Counted from the first letter of the stretch, positions 47,057 to 57,440 are shown. The stretch is DNA of 64,000 nt from Porticoccaceae bacterium (GCA_021773435.1 JAJFKC010000012.1:1-64000), one strand, 5' to 3'. Notes: generated by a model from the sequence alone, not told the origin. Translations and numbers: made by a program.

Positions 47057-48277
47057 GTGAAAGATATCTTATTGATCAACGTATCGGGTCAGGATAAACC
47101 TGGAATCACCACTGCTGTGGCGGTTTTATTAGCACAATACGATGTCAATATTCTCGATATCGGTCAGTCGGTTATACACGACCGTTTAAGTCTCGGCATT
47201 CTCGCTCAAATTCCTCGCATCGACGACATAAACTCGGTGCTTAAAGATGCGCTATCGGACTTGCATGAACTCGGTGTGCAGGTGCGCTTTGAACCTGTCA
47301 GCGAACAAAGTTATGCCAGTTGGGTTGGCCAACAAGGTAAGCCCCAGCATATCGTCACTTTGTTGGCCCGATTTATTAGCGCTGAGCATATTGCAAAAGT
47401 TACTGAAGTGACGGCGCAAGAAGGTTTAAATATCGATCACATTTCCAGATTATCCGGCCGTATCCCGTTGGATGATGTGGGTGCTGCAAATAACGCCCGC
47501 AAAGCCTGTGTCGAATTTTCTATCCGTGGTGAAGGACAGGATATCAGCGCCTACCGAAAATCTCTGCTGGAATTATCGTCGCAGCTAAATATCGATCTTG
47601 CCTATCAGGAAGACACAGTTTATCGCCGCCATCGTCGACTGGTGGTTTTTGATATGGACTCAACCTTAATCGAAGGTGAAGTGATTGATGAGCTAGCATC
47701 GGTTGCCGGGGTTGGCGATGAGGTGGCCGCGATTACGGCCCGCGCTATGGCTGGAGAAATAGATTTTCAAGGTAGTTTTCGACAGCGGGTTGCGATGCTG
47801 AAGGGCCTGGATGCAAGTGTTCTGGATGAGGTTGCCGGGCAATTAAAGTTGACTGAGGGCGCAGAATATTTGGTTAATACGCTGAAATCTCTGGGCTACA
47901 AAACTGCAATTTTGTCCGGTGGATTTACATTTTTTGGTGAACGCATTCGAGACCGTCTGGGCATTGACTATATGTATGCGAATACTTTGGATATGGCCAA
48001 CGGCGTTGTTACCGGCGAAGTTAACTACGACATTGTTGATGGTCAGCGTAAAGCGGATTTATTGATCGAATTAGCGGCCAACGAGAATATAAAATTAGAG
48101 CAAACTGTTGCCGTTGGCGATGGCGCAAATGATTTGCCGATGTTGAGTATTGCCGGCCTGGGTATCGCTTATCATGCGAAGCCGTTGGTGCGGGCTAGTG
48201 CCAAGCAGGCAATTTCTAATATTGGCCTGGACGGAATACTCTATTTAATGGGTATTAGAGATCGTGAGACGGACTGA
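47057..48277 (+). CDS. serB: Phosphoserine phosphatase SerB
   Basis: This 406-residue protein carries out the last step of serine synthesis, 3-phosphoserine to serine. Two N-terminal ACT-like domains (about 1-175, INVSGQDKPGITTA and HISRLSGRIPL) are followed by a HAD domain. The nucleophile lies in VVFDMDSTLIEGE (DMDST at 199-203), the Ser motif in AILSGGF and the metal motif in VGDGANDLPML. The start is a GTG at 47057. The two-ACT form is the pseudomonad type. It converges with the FimX-like gene 13 bases downstream. Confidence 0.94.
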   Translation: MKDILLINVSGQDKPGITTAVAVLLAQYDVNILDIGQSVIHDRLSLGILAQIPRIDDINSVLKDALSDLHELGVQVRFEPVSEQSYASWVGQQGKPQHIVTLLARFISAEHIAKVTEVTAQEGLNIDHISRLSGRIPLDDVGAANNARKACVEFSIRGEGQDISAYRKSLLELSSQLNIDLAYQEDTVYRRHRRLVVFDMDSTLIEGEVIDELASVAGVGDEVAAITARAMAGEIDFQGSFRQRVAMLKGLDASVLDEVAGQLKLTEGAEYLVNTLKSLGYKTAILSGGFTFFGERIRDRLGIDYMYANTLDMANGVVTGEVNYDIVDGQRKADLLIELAANENIKLEQTVAVGDGANDLPMLSIAGLGIAYHAKPLVRASAKQAISNIGLDGILYLMGIRDRETD

Positions 48278-48290
48278 ATGATCTTGTCGA

Positions 48291-50384
48291 TCAGTTGTTT
48301 TCAAAAAAATCGTAGTTCATCTCTGCACTGGGTCCCTGGATATAATGACCCTGGATGTAACTAACGCCATGTTGCCATAGAGTTGGCATTATCGAGGGTG
48401 TTTCAACGAAAGGGACGATAACTTCCAGGTTTAGATCTTGTAGCGAGCTTAATATACTTTCCAGCGTAGCAGCATCTCCGCCACCGGTACCCGCCGTATC
48501 AACAATAGTGTTATCGATCTTTACGAAATTGACAGGGAGTTTCGCTAGAACCAACAAAGGGTTTATCGCGAGCCCGAAATGCGTTAAAGCGCTTTTCGCC
48601 TGTATTTTCTCGAGTTGTGAGATTAAATTCACAGCCTGGTTGACATAACGCCCGACATCAAGCTCACGTAGCTGAAAGATTATATGCTGTGGCGATATTC
48701 CCGCTGCCTTTAGCGCCTCTTTTAACCAGGCTGTAAAACCAGTGTCCCGGATACTAGCAGCACTGAGATTAATAAATAGTTTTGTCTCTGGACGCTGACG
48801 AAGTTTATCAGCGAGAAATTTGATGGATTCCAGAATAACCCAGCGATCTATATCTGCAGCAACATTTGTTTTAAATACCTTAGCGATAAAATCTTCTGGA
48901 ATGCCATCTGGGTATTGGTCAACCTTAGGTCTCATCAGAACTTCATATAACTCTGCAGGTTGCCCCTGAAGTGCTGCAATGGGTTGGAACGCTATACCAA
49001 TAAGGCGCTGCTCTAATAATAACTTGCCAAATTCAATTACCTGTTGTTCTGATTTGATTTTATGCTCAGGCCCGGTTTCGAGACAATAGACTTTTGGATC
49101 GCTACCGGCCTGATCTAAATCAGAGTCTACGGCCTCTATGACTTGTTGACACTGATTAATACAATCAAGCGCTGATTCTGTGGTTTCGTTGATGGGCCCC
49201 ACACAGATTGTCAGTGACAGAGAGACACTATTATTGCCGACAGAAAATGTTTTTGAAGCGACGGAGTGGCAGAGCGTATTAGCTTGTTCGAGTCCGGTTT
49301 CGATATTGTCCTCGTCGAGGATCAGTACTATCGTATCTTCCGAATAGCTTGATATTGATCGAGTCGAAGATGGAGCGTTTTCAATTATATTAGCTAGCAG
49401 AACGGTCGTCAGTTGTTCAGCAAACAGTGGGCCAGAAGTACGGCGGAAGTCATCGATTTGATCAATATGGGCATAGAATATCATTGACGGCTCGCCGGTG
49501 CGCCGAGCATTTAAAATGACTTTACCCACATCGTCCATCACCTTTTTAGGTTGAATGCTTGACAAGGGTACGGGACGGTCGTCAGTTTCATGGATTGCTT
49601 CAGTGTCACTCGTCAGCAGGACATGGTGGACGAGAAACTGCAAGGCTGCCTCTCCCTGGTAACTCACTTTAGAGATATTAATAGTGGTTTGCATATTGCT
49701 GTCATCAGACTTTATTGCCTTGATATCGATGGCCGTATCACTGACGGAGTCCTCCTCGGTCAGAGGTTTTAAATAAGGCATCAATTCAGCCTGTGACGTC
49801 TGTTCCAATGTATCGATTACTGGAAGTAATATCATGCCGTCTGAGCCGGGGTATCCAAAGAGGTGGGCGTAGGCCCCGTTTACATAGACAAAAGTACCTT
49901 CCTGGACAATTGCAATGGCATCTTTGCAGTTGTCCATCAGCTTGTCGCAGCGCGATTCTGCCGCTAGACATTGCTGTTTCCATGAGACTTGCCTGCGCCG
50001 CTGTTTCAGGTTTTCCTGACTACTATCGACAGCTAGCAAAAAATACTGGTCTTCATCCATCGGCACCACAAAATCAGCGCCCATTCGCATGCCTTCAATA
50101 GTCGAGGAGTTATCGGTACCATTCGTGATCAAAATGACTGGAATATCGGCTTTAATTTTTTTGAATTGCGACAGGAGCTTTTGCGCGGGAACAATCTCGG
50201 ATTCGTAATCGACAAGGGCTAAATCCCAGGTCTGTTCTTCTAGTATGGCACCGAGCTCTTGGGGATTTTCAACGATGCCGCTTTTGACAGTATAGGATGA
50301 GTTTTGCAATAAATTTATAAGGTGGTTCGTCTGCTCCGCACTGTCCTGGATAACCAACAAGTTAAGGGTGCCTTCAGCTTGCAT
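48291..50384 (-). CDS. FimX-like response-regulator protein with degenerate GGDEF and EAL
   Basis: This 697-residue protein has a receiver domain (about 8-125), a PAS domain (about 150-260), a GGDEF-like domain (about 290-430) and an EAL domain (about 445-690). The receiver lacks a full acidic pocket. The cyclase motif is replaced (SYSEDTIVLI), and the phosphodiesterase motif is EVLMR instead of EALLR, with FGLAI replacing the DDFG segment. That is how I remember Pseudomonas FimX, a c-di-GMP receptor needed for type IV pilus assembly. Its place next to serB supports the assignment. The N-terminal LVIQDSAEQT replaces the usual DD pair. Confidence 0.82.
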   Translation of the reverse strand: MQAEGTLNLLVIQDSAEQTNHLINLLQNSSYTVKSGIVENPQELGAILEEQTWDLALVDYESEIVPAQKLLSQFKKIKADIPVILITNGTDNSSTIEGMRMGADFVVPMDEDQYFLLAVDSSQENLKQRRRQVSWKQQCLAAESRCDKLMDNCKDAIAIVQEGTFVYVNGAYAHLFGYPGSDGMILLPVIDTLEQTSQAELMPYLKPLTEEDSVSDTAIDIKAIKSDDSNMQTTINISKVSYQGEAALQFLVHHVLLTSDTEAIHETDDRPVPLSSIQPKKVMDDVGKVILNARRTGEPSMIFYAHIDQIDDFRRTSGPLFAEQLTTVLLANIIENAPSSTRSISSYSEDTIVLILDEDNIETGLEQANTLCHSVASKTFSVGNNSVSLSLTICVGPINETTESALDCINQCQQVIEAVDSDLDQAGSDPKVYCLETGPEHKIKSEQQVIEFGKLLLEQRLIGIAFQPIAALQGQPAELYEVLMRPKVDQYPDGIPEDFIAKVFKTNVAADIDRWVILESIKFLADKLRQRPETKLFINLSAASIRDTGFTAWLKEALKAAGISPQHIIFQLRELDVGRYVNQAVNLISQLEKIQAKSALTHFGLAINPLLVLAKLPVNFVKIDNTIVDTAGTGGGDAATLESILSSLQDLNLEVIVPFVETPSIMPTLWQHGVSYIQGHYIQGPSAEMNYDFFENN

Positions 50385-50538
50385 GAGCTTTATTAAGTCC
50401 TTGGATGCAATTCGTGGGGTGAGTGGTTGTGATTGAGATTTTCGTTGGCATTATAGTGACACTGGCAGGATATACCTATTATTTAGTTGATGTGGTTTAC
50501 CTATACGATTATAAGCTGGAATTAGTGGCAAACAGCTA

Positions 50539-51543
50539 TCATAAGGGCACTTTCGAGTGGGCGCCGGGTTGTTCGGATACGACTTTTGGCACCAGGTAGC
50601 CCGGCAAATTTGCTCTCAATTGAATGCCTAGATCTATGATCTTGTGTTTATCACAATCAAAATGTGCGGCGCCCAATACAGGATCTAAGACGTGCAGATA
50701 ATAGGGCAGTATACCGGTCGCAAATAATTTTTCGCTGAGCGCGATCAGTGTATTGGCATCATCGTTAATGCCCTTTAACAAAACCGCCTGATTGAGCACA
50801 TAAGCGCCTGCTATTTTAAGCCGATCAACAGCTTCGCGAACGCCAACATCGAGCTCGTTAGGGTGGTTAACATGGAGTACGACGATTGTTTTTAGACACG
50901 TCCCCGTAAGCCATTGGATACAATTTTCATCGATTCTTGACGGTATCATTACGGGAAACCGGGTGTGCACACGCAGCCTTTTAATATGGGCTATTGATGC
51001 TATCTGGGCAGTCAGCCACTGCAAGTAATTATCATTGGCGGCGAGGGGGTCGCCACCACTTAAGATCACTTCGCTAATGGTGGAATCTGCAGCGATATAG
51101 TCAAAAGCCGCTTGCCATTGCTTCCGGCCCGGTTGGTTATCCCCATAAGGGAAATGCCGTCGGAAGCAATATCGACAATGTATGGCACAGGCCGGACTTA
51201 CGATTAATAGCACGCGACCTTTATACTTGTGGATAAGCCCCGAGGCGGGGTTCGCCCGGTTTTCTTCGAGAGGGTCAGAGCTATAGCCTGGTGTCGTTAA
51301 TAGCTCAGCGCCGGTGGGTAAAACTTGTGCCAGCAGCGGGTCGTTAATATCGCCTTTGCGGATTCTCGCCAGGTAGGGAAGCGGTACCTTCAGTGCAAAG
51401 TCTTTATCGGCCGCCAACGCGGCGGGTAGAGTTGCGGAGTCAAGTTCGAGCAGCTTAAATAATTCGTGCGGATCACGAATAGCGCGGGAGAGCTCTTCTT
51501 GCCAACTGCTGGTCTGCAAAGGGGCGGCGGTGTGAGGTATCAT
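50539..51543 (-). CDS. epmB: EF-P beta-lysylation protein EpmB (lysine 2,3-aminomutase)
   Basis: This 334-residue radical-SAM, PLP-dependent aminomutase converts L-alpha-lysine to (R)-beta-lysine for EF-P modification. The iron-sulfur motif is CAIHCRYCFRRHFPY (CxxxCxxC), preceded by LIHKYKGRVLLIVSP. GGDPLAAND and RLRVHTRFPVMIP are family segments. It is transcribed away from efp, 50 bases from its start, so one short divergent promoter region serves both. EpmA is encoded just beyond efp. Confidence 0.93.
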   Translation of the reverse strand: MIPHTAAPLQTSSWQEELSRAIRDPHELFKLLELDSATLPAALAADKDFALKVPLPYLARIRKGDINDPLLAQVLPTGAELLTTPGYSSDPLEENRANPASGLIHKYKGRVLLIVSPACAIHCRYCFRRHFPYGDNQPGRKQWQAAFDYIAADSTISEVILSGGDPLAANDNYLQWLTAQIASIAHIKRLRVHTRFPVMIPSRIDENCIQWLTGTCLKTIVVLHVNHPNELDVGVREAVDRLKIAGAYVLNQAVLLKGINDDANTLIALSEKLFATGILPYYLHVLDPVLGAAHFDCDKHKIIDLGIQLRANLPGYLVPKVVSEQPGAHSKVPL

Positions 51544-51593
51544 GGCGGCCGTTAATGTGAGCTGTTAAATTTAACTAAAGTATAGAGGCGAGA

Positions 51594-52163
51594 ATGGCGA
51601 CCTATTCTACCAATGAATTTCGTTCCGGGCTGAAAATTATGCTTGATGGTGATCCCTGTTCGATACTGGAAAACGAATTTGTTAAACCCGGTAAAGGTCA
51701 GGCTTTCAATCGCGTGCGCATGCGGAATCTCAACACCGGACGGGTTTGGGAGCGAACCTTTAAATCCGGAGAGTCTCTTGAAGGTGCCGATGTTATGGAT
51801 AGAGACATGCAATATTTATATAACGATGGCGAGTTCTGGCATTTTATGGAGCCGGAGTCTTTTGAGCAACATCAGGCCGATAAGGCGACCGTTGGCGATA
51901 CAGCGCTGTGGCTATGCGAGCAGGAAAATTGCGTGGTAACACTCTACAATGGTGCGCCTCTGGCCGTCGCGGCAGCAAATCATGTCGAGCTGGAAATAGT
52001 CCAAACTGACCCCGGTTTAAAAGGTGATACCGCTCAGGGTGGCACAAAGCCCGCGACACTGACGACTGGGGCAGTAGTAAAGGTGCCTCTGTTTCTTAAC
52101 GAGGGAGAAATCATTCGTGTCGATACGCGAACCGGTGAATATCTGAGCCGAGCGAAAGACTAG
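51594..52163 (+). CDS. efp: Elongation factor P
   Basis: This 189-residue translation factor relieves ribosome stalling at polyproline stretches. Lys34 in [13 protein letters not shown] is the residue beta-lysylated by EpmA/EpmB. The three beta-barrel domains are full length. The C-terminal [25 protein letters not shown] matches the family's conserved end. It starts 50 bases from epmB on the opposite strand and is followed by epmA. Confidence 0.95.
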   Translation: MATYSTNEFRSGLKIMLDGDPCSILENEFVKPGKGQAFNRVRMRNLNTGRVWERTFKSGESLEGADVMDRDMQYLYNDGEFWHFMEPESFEQHQADKATVGDTALWLCEQENCVVTLYNGAPLAVAAANHVELEIVQTDPGLKGDTAQGGTKPATLTTGAVVKVPLFLNEGEIIRVDTRTGEYLSRAKD

Positions 52164-52211
52164 GCGCGTATTCTTATAATTGATTCCATAAACAGGGCCT
52201 CAATTCCTTCC

Positions 52212-53161
52212 ATGGACAGTATCTGGCAGCCATCGGCCACACTTGCAATTATACAGCGCCGGGCACAACTACTGGCTGAGCTACGCGGTTTTTTTTTGCC
52301 AGAGCGGTACTTGAAGTAGACGTGCCGGTGCTCGGCTTAACCGGCGCTAGCGATGTTCATATAGACTGTCTCCAGCTTGCAGACGCGGATGCAAGGTACC
52401 TGCAAAGTTCTCCCGAATATTATATGAAGCGCTTATTGGCCGCTGGTATTGGCTCGCTCTATTATCTGGGTAAAGCCTTTCGGCAGGGCGAATTGGGTCA
52501 ACGTCATCATCCTGAATTCACCATGCTCGAATGGTATCGGGTCGACTGGGATGAACATCGCCTGATGGGCGAGGTGTTTGATCTACTGGTTGAAGTGGGT
52601 GCCGCTGATAGCGCTGAAGGTTATTCAAAAAAATCCTATCGAGAACTGTTTCAGACCGAAACTGGGATTGATCCACACGGGGGTGAACTTAATACGCTTA
52701 GAGCTTTGGCCGGTCAACTGGCTGACCGGGATTGTAGTCAAGATGATCGGGCAACTTGTCTGGATTTAATTTTTAGTTTACGGATAGAGCCAAGCCTACC
52801 AAATGGTATTTTATTTGTTCACGATTATCCAGCCTGCCAGGCCGCTTTGGCCGACATTTCTGTCGATGCCTGTGGTGCGACAATCGCTCGACGCTTCGAG
52901 GTATTTTACGACCGAATGGAGTTGTGCAACGGATACTATGAACTGGCAGATGCCGCAGAGCTTAGCAAGCGATTTGAACAGGACAATATCCAGAGGCATG
53001 GCCTGGGGAAGCCAACTGTGCCTCTTGACCGGAAGCTACTGGGGGCCATAGAGGCAGGACTACCGCCCTGCGCAGGCGTAGCACTGGGGGTCGACCGTCT
53101 GCTAATGCAAATGCTGGGTGCGAGAAATATTGGTGAAGTGCTGATTTTTTTAGATATTTAA
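52212..53161 (+). CDS. epmA: EF-P lysyltransferase EpmA with apparent frameshift
   Basis: EpmA attaches beta-lysine to Lys34 of EF-P. The N-terminus starts at ATG 52212 (MDSIWQPSATLAIIQRRAQLLAELRGFF) but runs into a stop at 52317. The main frame (ARAVLEVDVPVLG, then SPEYYMKRLLAAG, FTMLEWYR and GVALGVDRLLM) is shifted. The break lies at nine Ts (52289-52297); ten Ts would join the frames with the same length as E. coli EpmA. Either the base count is an assembly error, the gene is mutated, or polymerase slippage restores it. Read alone, the main frame would begin at GTG 52322 and lose about 35 residues. Confidence 0.85.
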
Positions 53162-53257
53162 TGTGGAGTTTGGTCACCTGAATCCGCACGCTTTTTGGCC
53201 AGGTGGATTAGGCTTCAGAGATTAATCGTTGGCAGCGCTTTATGGTTCAGAGCTTCA

Positions 53258-54067
53258 TTAATAAGCTCCGCAACCCTCTAAACCATGATCCATTTTTTCC
53301 GCAGGGTCATCATTGCTGGTTGTCCCGACCACTTTGCCCGGCACCCCTGCGACAATAGAGTGGGCCGGCACGTCTTTTAGTACCACGCTCGCCGCAGCGA
53401 TTTTTGAGCCTTCGCCAATTTCTATATTGCCCAATATGGTCGCGCCCGGACCAATTAAAACACCACGCCGAACTTTCGGGTGGCGGTCACCGGTTTCTTT
53501 GCCGGTGCCGCCCAAAGTTACCGATTGCATAATCGAAACGCAGTCTTCAACTACCGCAGTCTCGCCGATTACCAGGGCCGTGGCGTGATCAAACATAACT
53601 GCTTTGCCGATCACGGCAGCCGGATTAATATCAACACCAAACACAACAGAGATGCGACTCTGCAAGACCAGCGCCAGGGATTGTCGTTGATGCAGCCACA
53701 ACCAATGGGCCACGCGGTAAGCGGCCAGGGCATGGAAACCTTTGTAATATAAGAAGGGCGTTGAAAAATTAATACAGGCCGAGTCCCGTTCGAAATTAGC
53801 GATAATGTCGCAGCGCAGGCTGTCGATAATAGCTGGATCGTCGGTGAATGCGGTGTCGAAGACCTCTTTTAAAAGCAGAGCCGGGGTAATATCGCTGTGC
53901 AATTTATTAGCCAGGTGATAACTCAATGCCGACGCAAGATCACCGTGATTGAGAATGGTGGCATGGAGAAACCCAGCCAGCAAAGGTTCATCGTCGACTG
54001 TCACGGTGATTTCGTCTACAAGTCTTTGCCAAAGAGTTTCATTACAGGGGTTGAGTAAAGTATCCAT
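53258..54067 (-). CDS. cysE: Serine O-acetyltransferase CysE
   Basis: This 269-residue enzyme makes O-acetylserine from serine and acetyl-CoA, the first step of cysteine synthesis. The N-terminal helical domain leads to a left-handed beta-helix with hexapeptide repeats (GVDINPAAVIGKAVMFDHATALVIGETAVVEDCVS, then the GGTGKETGDRHPKVRRGVLIGPGA loop). Catalytic residues are the DH of FDHATA and the His of GDRHPK. Length matches the family. It converges with epmA and lies downstream of comF. Confidence 0.93.
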   Translation of the reverse strand: MDTLLNPCNETLWQRLVDEITVTVDDEPLLAGFLHATILNHGDLASALSYHLANKLHSDITPALLLKEVFDTAFTDDPAIIDSLRCDIIANFERDSACINFSTPFLYYKGFHALAAYRVAHWLWLHQRQSLALVLQSRISVVFGVDINPAAVIGKAVMFDHATALVIGETAVVEDCVSIMQSVTLGGTGKETGDRHPKVRRGVLIGPGATILGNIEIGEGSKIAAASVVLKDVPAHSIVAGVPGKVVGTTSNDDPAEKMDHGLEGCGAY

Positions 54068-54091
54068 AGGTTGATTATCGTCTTCAATGGC

Positions 54092-54934
54092 CTAATTTTC
54101 CAGCGGTGTGCGTGCGATGGCCCAAACAACGACCTGGGCAGCCCCATTTTTGACCAGTAATCTGGCAATCGCATTGACGGTGCTGCCAGTGGTCATAACG
54201 TCATCGATGATAGCGAAACTTCGGCCTTTGATTTCACACTCGGGCTTCGTTGCCCTGACAACAAAGGAGTGAGGCGTATTGCTCTGGCGTTGTTTGCGAT
54301 TAACGCTTTGTTGCGCCGGTGTATGAATAACACGTTTAATTAAGCGCTTGGTTACAGGAATCTCTAACTGCCTACCGACCACCACCGCAAGTTCACAAGC
54401 CTGATTAAAACCGCGACTAAAACGTCTTCGCCAATGCAGGGGTACCGGAATGATGAAGTCCGGTTTGATAGCGCCCTCCGTTTTGTGTAGTGCGCGTATA
54501 TTTTTTGCGAGTAATTGTGCTAACACTCTGCCTGCTACCAGATTGCCTTTATACTTGAATCGCCATATGAGTTGATCCACGGGCGCTTGATATAGATAAG
54601 GAATAATAGTGGCGGAAAATGGTGGTGGGTGATGTTGGCAGTTGCCACACGTTACGAGTTTTGGCTTGCGTTGTTGCAAGGGGTCAGGTTCTGAGTTTGA
54701 ATCAATCAATATCGCGCTATGAACCGGCACGCTACAAATATCGCAGCGGGTACCAATACACGGCAGGTCCTGCTCGCACACAGCACATAAATCAAACCTG
54801 CGCTTTGTGTCGGATTTACACAGCAAGCAGTGCCCAGGCAGCAATGCATAGCTTAACCAGGTAAGTAGTTTTGCTGGCAGGCTATTGTTACCTGAGTCTG
54901 AGCCTGGATTTGTAAGAGTTTTGGGGCTAATCAT
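54092..54934 (-). CDS. ComF-family amidophosphoribosyltransferase-like protein
   Basis: This 280-residue protein has an N-terminal zinc-ribbon with CxxC pairs (HCLLC, CAVC, CDIC, CGNC) and a C-terminal phosphoribosyltransferase fold (motif FAIIDDVMTTGSTVNA). Family members are linked to DNA uptake or nucleotide metabolism; the role in this organism is not known. It lies back to back with bioB, the layout known in several gammaproteobacteria, and 24 bases before cysE on the same strand. Confidence 0.86.
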   Translation of the reverse strand: MISPKTLTNPGSDSGNNSLPAKLLTWLSYALLPGHCLLCKSDTKRRFDLCAVCEQDLPCIGTRCDICSVPVHSAILIDSNSEPDPLQQRKPKLVTCGNCQHHPPPFSATIIPYLYQAPVDQLIWRFKYKGNLVAGRVLAQLLAKNIRALHKTEGAIKPDFIIPVPLHWRRRFSRGFNQACELAVVVGRQLEIPVTKRLIKRVIHTPAQQSVNRKQRQSNTPHSFVVRATKPECEIKGRSFAIIDDVMTTGSTVNAIARLLVKNGAAQVVVWAIARTPLEN

Positions 54935-54997
54935 ATCGGCATCCTGGCTGATGATTATTCTTGCCTACTGCTATTGTTATTGACGAGCAGAAGTTGG

Positions 54998-55030
54998 CAG
55001 TTAACTTCAATCACTTCATAAGGTTGACAG
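54998..55030. promoter_or_regulatory. Possible BirA operator upstream of bioB
   Basis: CAGTTAACT (54998-55006), 15 bases and GGTTGACAG (55022-55030) form a dyad close to the biotin-repressor pattern TTGTTAACC-N14 to 16-GGTTAACAA. The match is 6 of 9 and 7 of 9 bases. It lies 105 bases before the likely bioB ATG, in the comF-bioB divergent region. A biotin-dependent BirA repressor would be expected for this operon. Confidence 0.35.
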
Positions 55031-55134
55031 CGGCGTGGTCACCTCTATCATTGTCGGCCTGCCATGTGGTTTGGCGAGCGGCCACGAAACTGCTTAACCG
55101 CCACCCATTTAACAGCATCACTGAGACTATCGCC

Positions 55135-56202
55135 ATGCCCACAGAACCTATGCGTACAGAAGCTATGCCCACCGCTATTCGCCACGACTGGACTTTCCAG
55201 CAGGTGCAGGCTTTATTTGCTCAGCCATTTAATGATTTGTTGTTTCAGGCTCAATCGGTGCACCGAGAACACTTTGATCCCAACGAAGTGCAAATCAGTA
55301 CGCTGTTGTCTATCAAGACCGGTGCCTGTCCTGAAGATTGCAAATATTGCCCTCAGGCCGGTATTTATAACACCGGATTAGAAAAAGAAAAGCTGCTCGA
55401 AATCGAACGTGTGTTGGTAGAGGCTAAAGCGGCTAAAAATAACGGTGCGACTCGATTTTGCATGGGTGCGGCATGGCGCTCACCCAGTAACAAAGACATG
55501 CCCCAGGTCATCGAGATGGTCAAGGATGTTAAAGCCCTGGGTCTGGAAACCTGTATGACCCTGGGTATGTTGACCGATAGCCAGGCACAGGGCCTGGCCG
55601 ACGCCGGGCTGGATTACTACAACCACAACCTCGACACCTCCCCTGAATATTATGGTGAGGTGATCACTACGCGCACCTACCAGGATAGACTCGATACACT
55701 GGGTAGTGTCCGCAACGCAGGGATGAAAGTCTGCTGTGGTGGCATTGTTGGTATGGGCGAAACCACGGCGGATCGTATCGGTTTGCTGGTGCAATTAGCC
55801 AATTTACCCGAGCACCCGGAATCCGTGCCCATCAATATGCTGGTCAAAGTACCCGGCACACCGCTTGAAAACGAAGCCGCTCTCGAGCCTTTTGAGTTTA
55901 TCCGCACCATTGCTGTGGCCCGGATTATTATGCCGCTTTCACATGTTCGACTATCTGCTGGCCGTGAGGATATGAACGAACAGATGCAGGCGCTGGCTTT
56001 TCACGCCGGTGCAAACTCTATTTTTTACGGTGAAAAACTGTTAACCACGCCGAATCCTGCTGCTAATAAAGACATGCAATTGTTTGATCGCCTGGGCATT
56101 AAACCTGAGCAGTATTACAGCCATCCTGATCAGGAAACCGCGATGAAGGCCGCCATAGCAAATGCAGAAAGTGATAAACATTTCTATGATGCGGCCAGTT
56201 AG
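55135..56202 (+). CDS. bioB: Biotin synthase BioB
   Basis: This radical-SAM enzyme inserts sulfur into dethiobiotin. The cluster motif is [12 protein letters not shown] (CxxxCxxC), followed by [23 protein letters not shown] and [33 protein letters not shown]. The frame opens at 54961, but the conserved region begins at [16 protein letters not shown] codons at 55135, 55150 and 55165 are all near it; 55135 gives about 355 residues, the usual length. It is first in bioB-bioF-bioD. Confidence 0.93.
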   Translation: MPTEPMRTEAMPTAIRHDWTFQQVQALFAQPFNDLLFQAQSVHREHFDPNEVQISTLLSIKTGACPEDCKYCPQAGIYNTGLEKEKLLEIERVLVEAKAAKNNGATRFCMGAAWRSPSNKDMPQVIEMVKDVKALGLETCMTLGMLTDSQAQGLADAGLDYYNHNLDTSPEYYGEVITTRTYQDRLDTLGSVRNAGMKVCCGGIVGMGETTADRIGLLVQLANLPEHPESVPINMLVKVPGTPLENEAALEPFEFIRTIAVARIIMPLSHVRLSAGREDMNEQMQALAFHAGANSIFYGEKLLTTPNPAANKDMQLFDRLGIKPEQYYSHPDQETAMKAAIANAESDKHFYDAAS

Positions 56203-56249
56203 CTCCCGTCTCATTGTCATCTGGCCTAACTAAAGCTGGCGTTCACAAA

Positions 56250-57440
56250 ATGACCTCGCCTGATCGCGAGTTACAAACCGCTCTCGATACTCGACGGGTG
56301 AAAAACCTGTATCGCCAGCGAAAGATTCTGCAGTCTCCCCAGGGCGCGCAAGTTCAGGTCGATGGTCGGACATGTATCGGATTTAGCAGCAACGACTACC
56401 TTGGCCTCGCCAACCACCCCGCGTTGATCGCCGCATTTAAAGATGCTAGCGATGAATACGGCGTTGGCAGTGGCGCTTCACATCTGGTCAGTGGTCATTC
56501 GGTAATCCATCAGACGCTCGAAGAGGAGCTGGCCGAATTTACCGGTCGTCCTCGGGCACTGCTGTTTTCAACAGGTTATATGGCCAACGTGGGGACTGTT
56601 CGGGCGCTGACGGATGGCGGCGATCTGGTGGCGCAGGATCAACTGAATCATGCCTCTTTGCTAGACGGTGGCTTTTTGAGCCGCGCCGAATTTCAGCGTT
56701 ATCCTCATCTGGATTTGGCTGCACTTGATTTGCTACTCAGTTCTACTCAATGCAACCGAAAATTATTAGCCACCGATGGCGTATTTAGTATGGATGGTGA
56801 TCTGGCCGATGTACCGGCCCTGGCCGATATTGCCGATCGCCATCATGCCTGGTTAATGGTTGATGACGCTCATGGCTTTGGCGTGTTGGGCAAAAATGGC
56901 AGAGGTATTGCTGAGCATTTTGGAATGAATGCCGAGCAGCTACCGATATTGATCGGCACCCTCGGTAAAGCCTTCGGAGCCTTTGGCGCTTTTGTCGCCG
57001 GTAGTGAGGCGCTGATCGAAACGCTTATCCAGTTTGGTCGAACCTATATTTACACCACAGCGCTGCCACCGGCTGTAGCTGCCGCCACGCGGGTCGCGCT
57101 TCAACTGGTTGATAGTGAAAGCTGGAGACGAGAAAAATTACGTGAGCTGATAGGACGTTTTCAAGCGGGTGCCAGGCAGCTTGATATTCCCGTGCTCAAA
57201 TCCATCACCCCGATTCAACCGGTGTTAATTGGCAACGATGAGCAAGTGATGAAAATCAGTGAATATTTGCTGGGTAAAGGTTTCTGGACGGGAGCTATTC
57301 GGCCTCCTACTGTGCCACATGGAAGTGCCAGGCTGCGTATCACCATCAACGCCGAGCATGAAGAACTTGATATCGATAGGCTCCTGGATACTTTGTCCGC
57401 TGCCTTGCACGAATATCGCCAGGCGCGGGCGTATCCATGA
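56250..57440 (+). CDS. bioF: 8-amino-7-oxononanoate synthase BioF
   Basis: This PLP enzyme condenses pimeloyl-thioester and alanine. The Lys forming the Schiff base lies in IGTLGKAFGAFGAFV; DDAHGFGVLG and FSTGYMANVG are further family motifs. The ATG at 56250 (MTSPDRELQTAL) gives about 396 residues, close to the known length; a TTG at 56214 is the alternative. It follows bioB and overlaps bioD by four bases (ATGA). Confidence 0.92.
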   Translation: MTSPDRELQTALDTRRVKNLYRQRKILQSPQGAQVQVDGRTCIGFSSNDYLGLANHPALIAAFKDASDEYGVGSGASHLVSGHSVIHQTLEEELAEFTGRPRALLFSTGYMANVGTVRALTDGGDLVAQDQLNHASLLDGGFLSRAEFQRYPHLDLAALDLLLSSTQCNRKLLATDGVFSMDGDLADVPALADIADRHHAWLMVDDAHGFGVLGKNGRGIAEHFGMNAEQLPILIGTLGKAFGAFGAFVAGSEALIETLIQFGRTYIYTTALPPAVAAATRVALQLVDSESWRREKLRELIGRFQAGARQLDIPVLKSITPIQPVLIGNDEQVMKISEYLLGKGFWTGAIRPPTVPHGSARLRITINAEHEELDIDRLLDTLSAALHEYRQARAYP

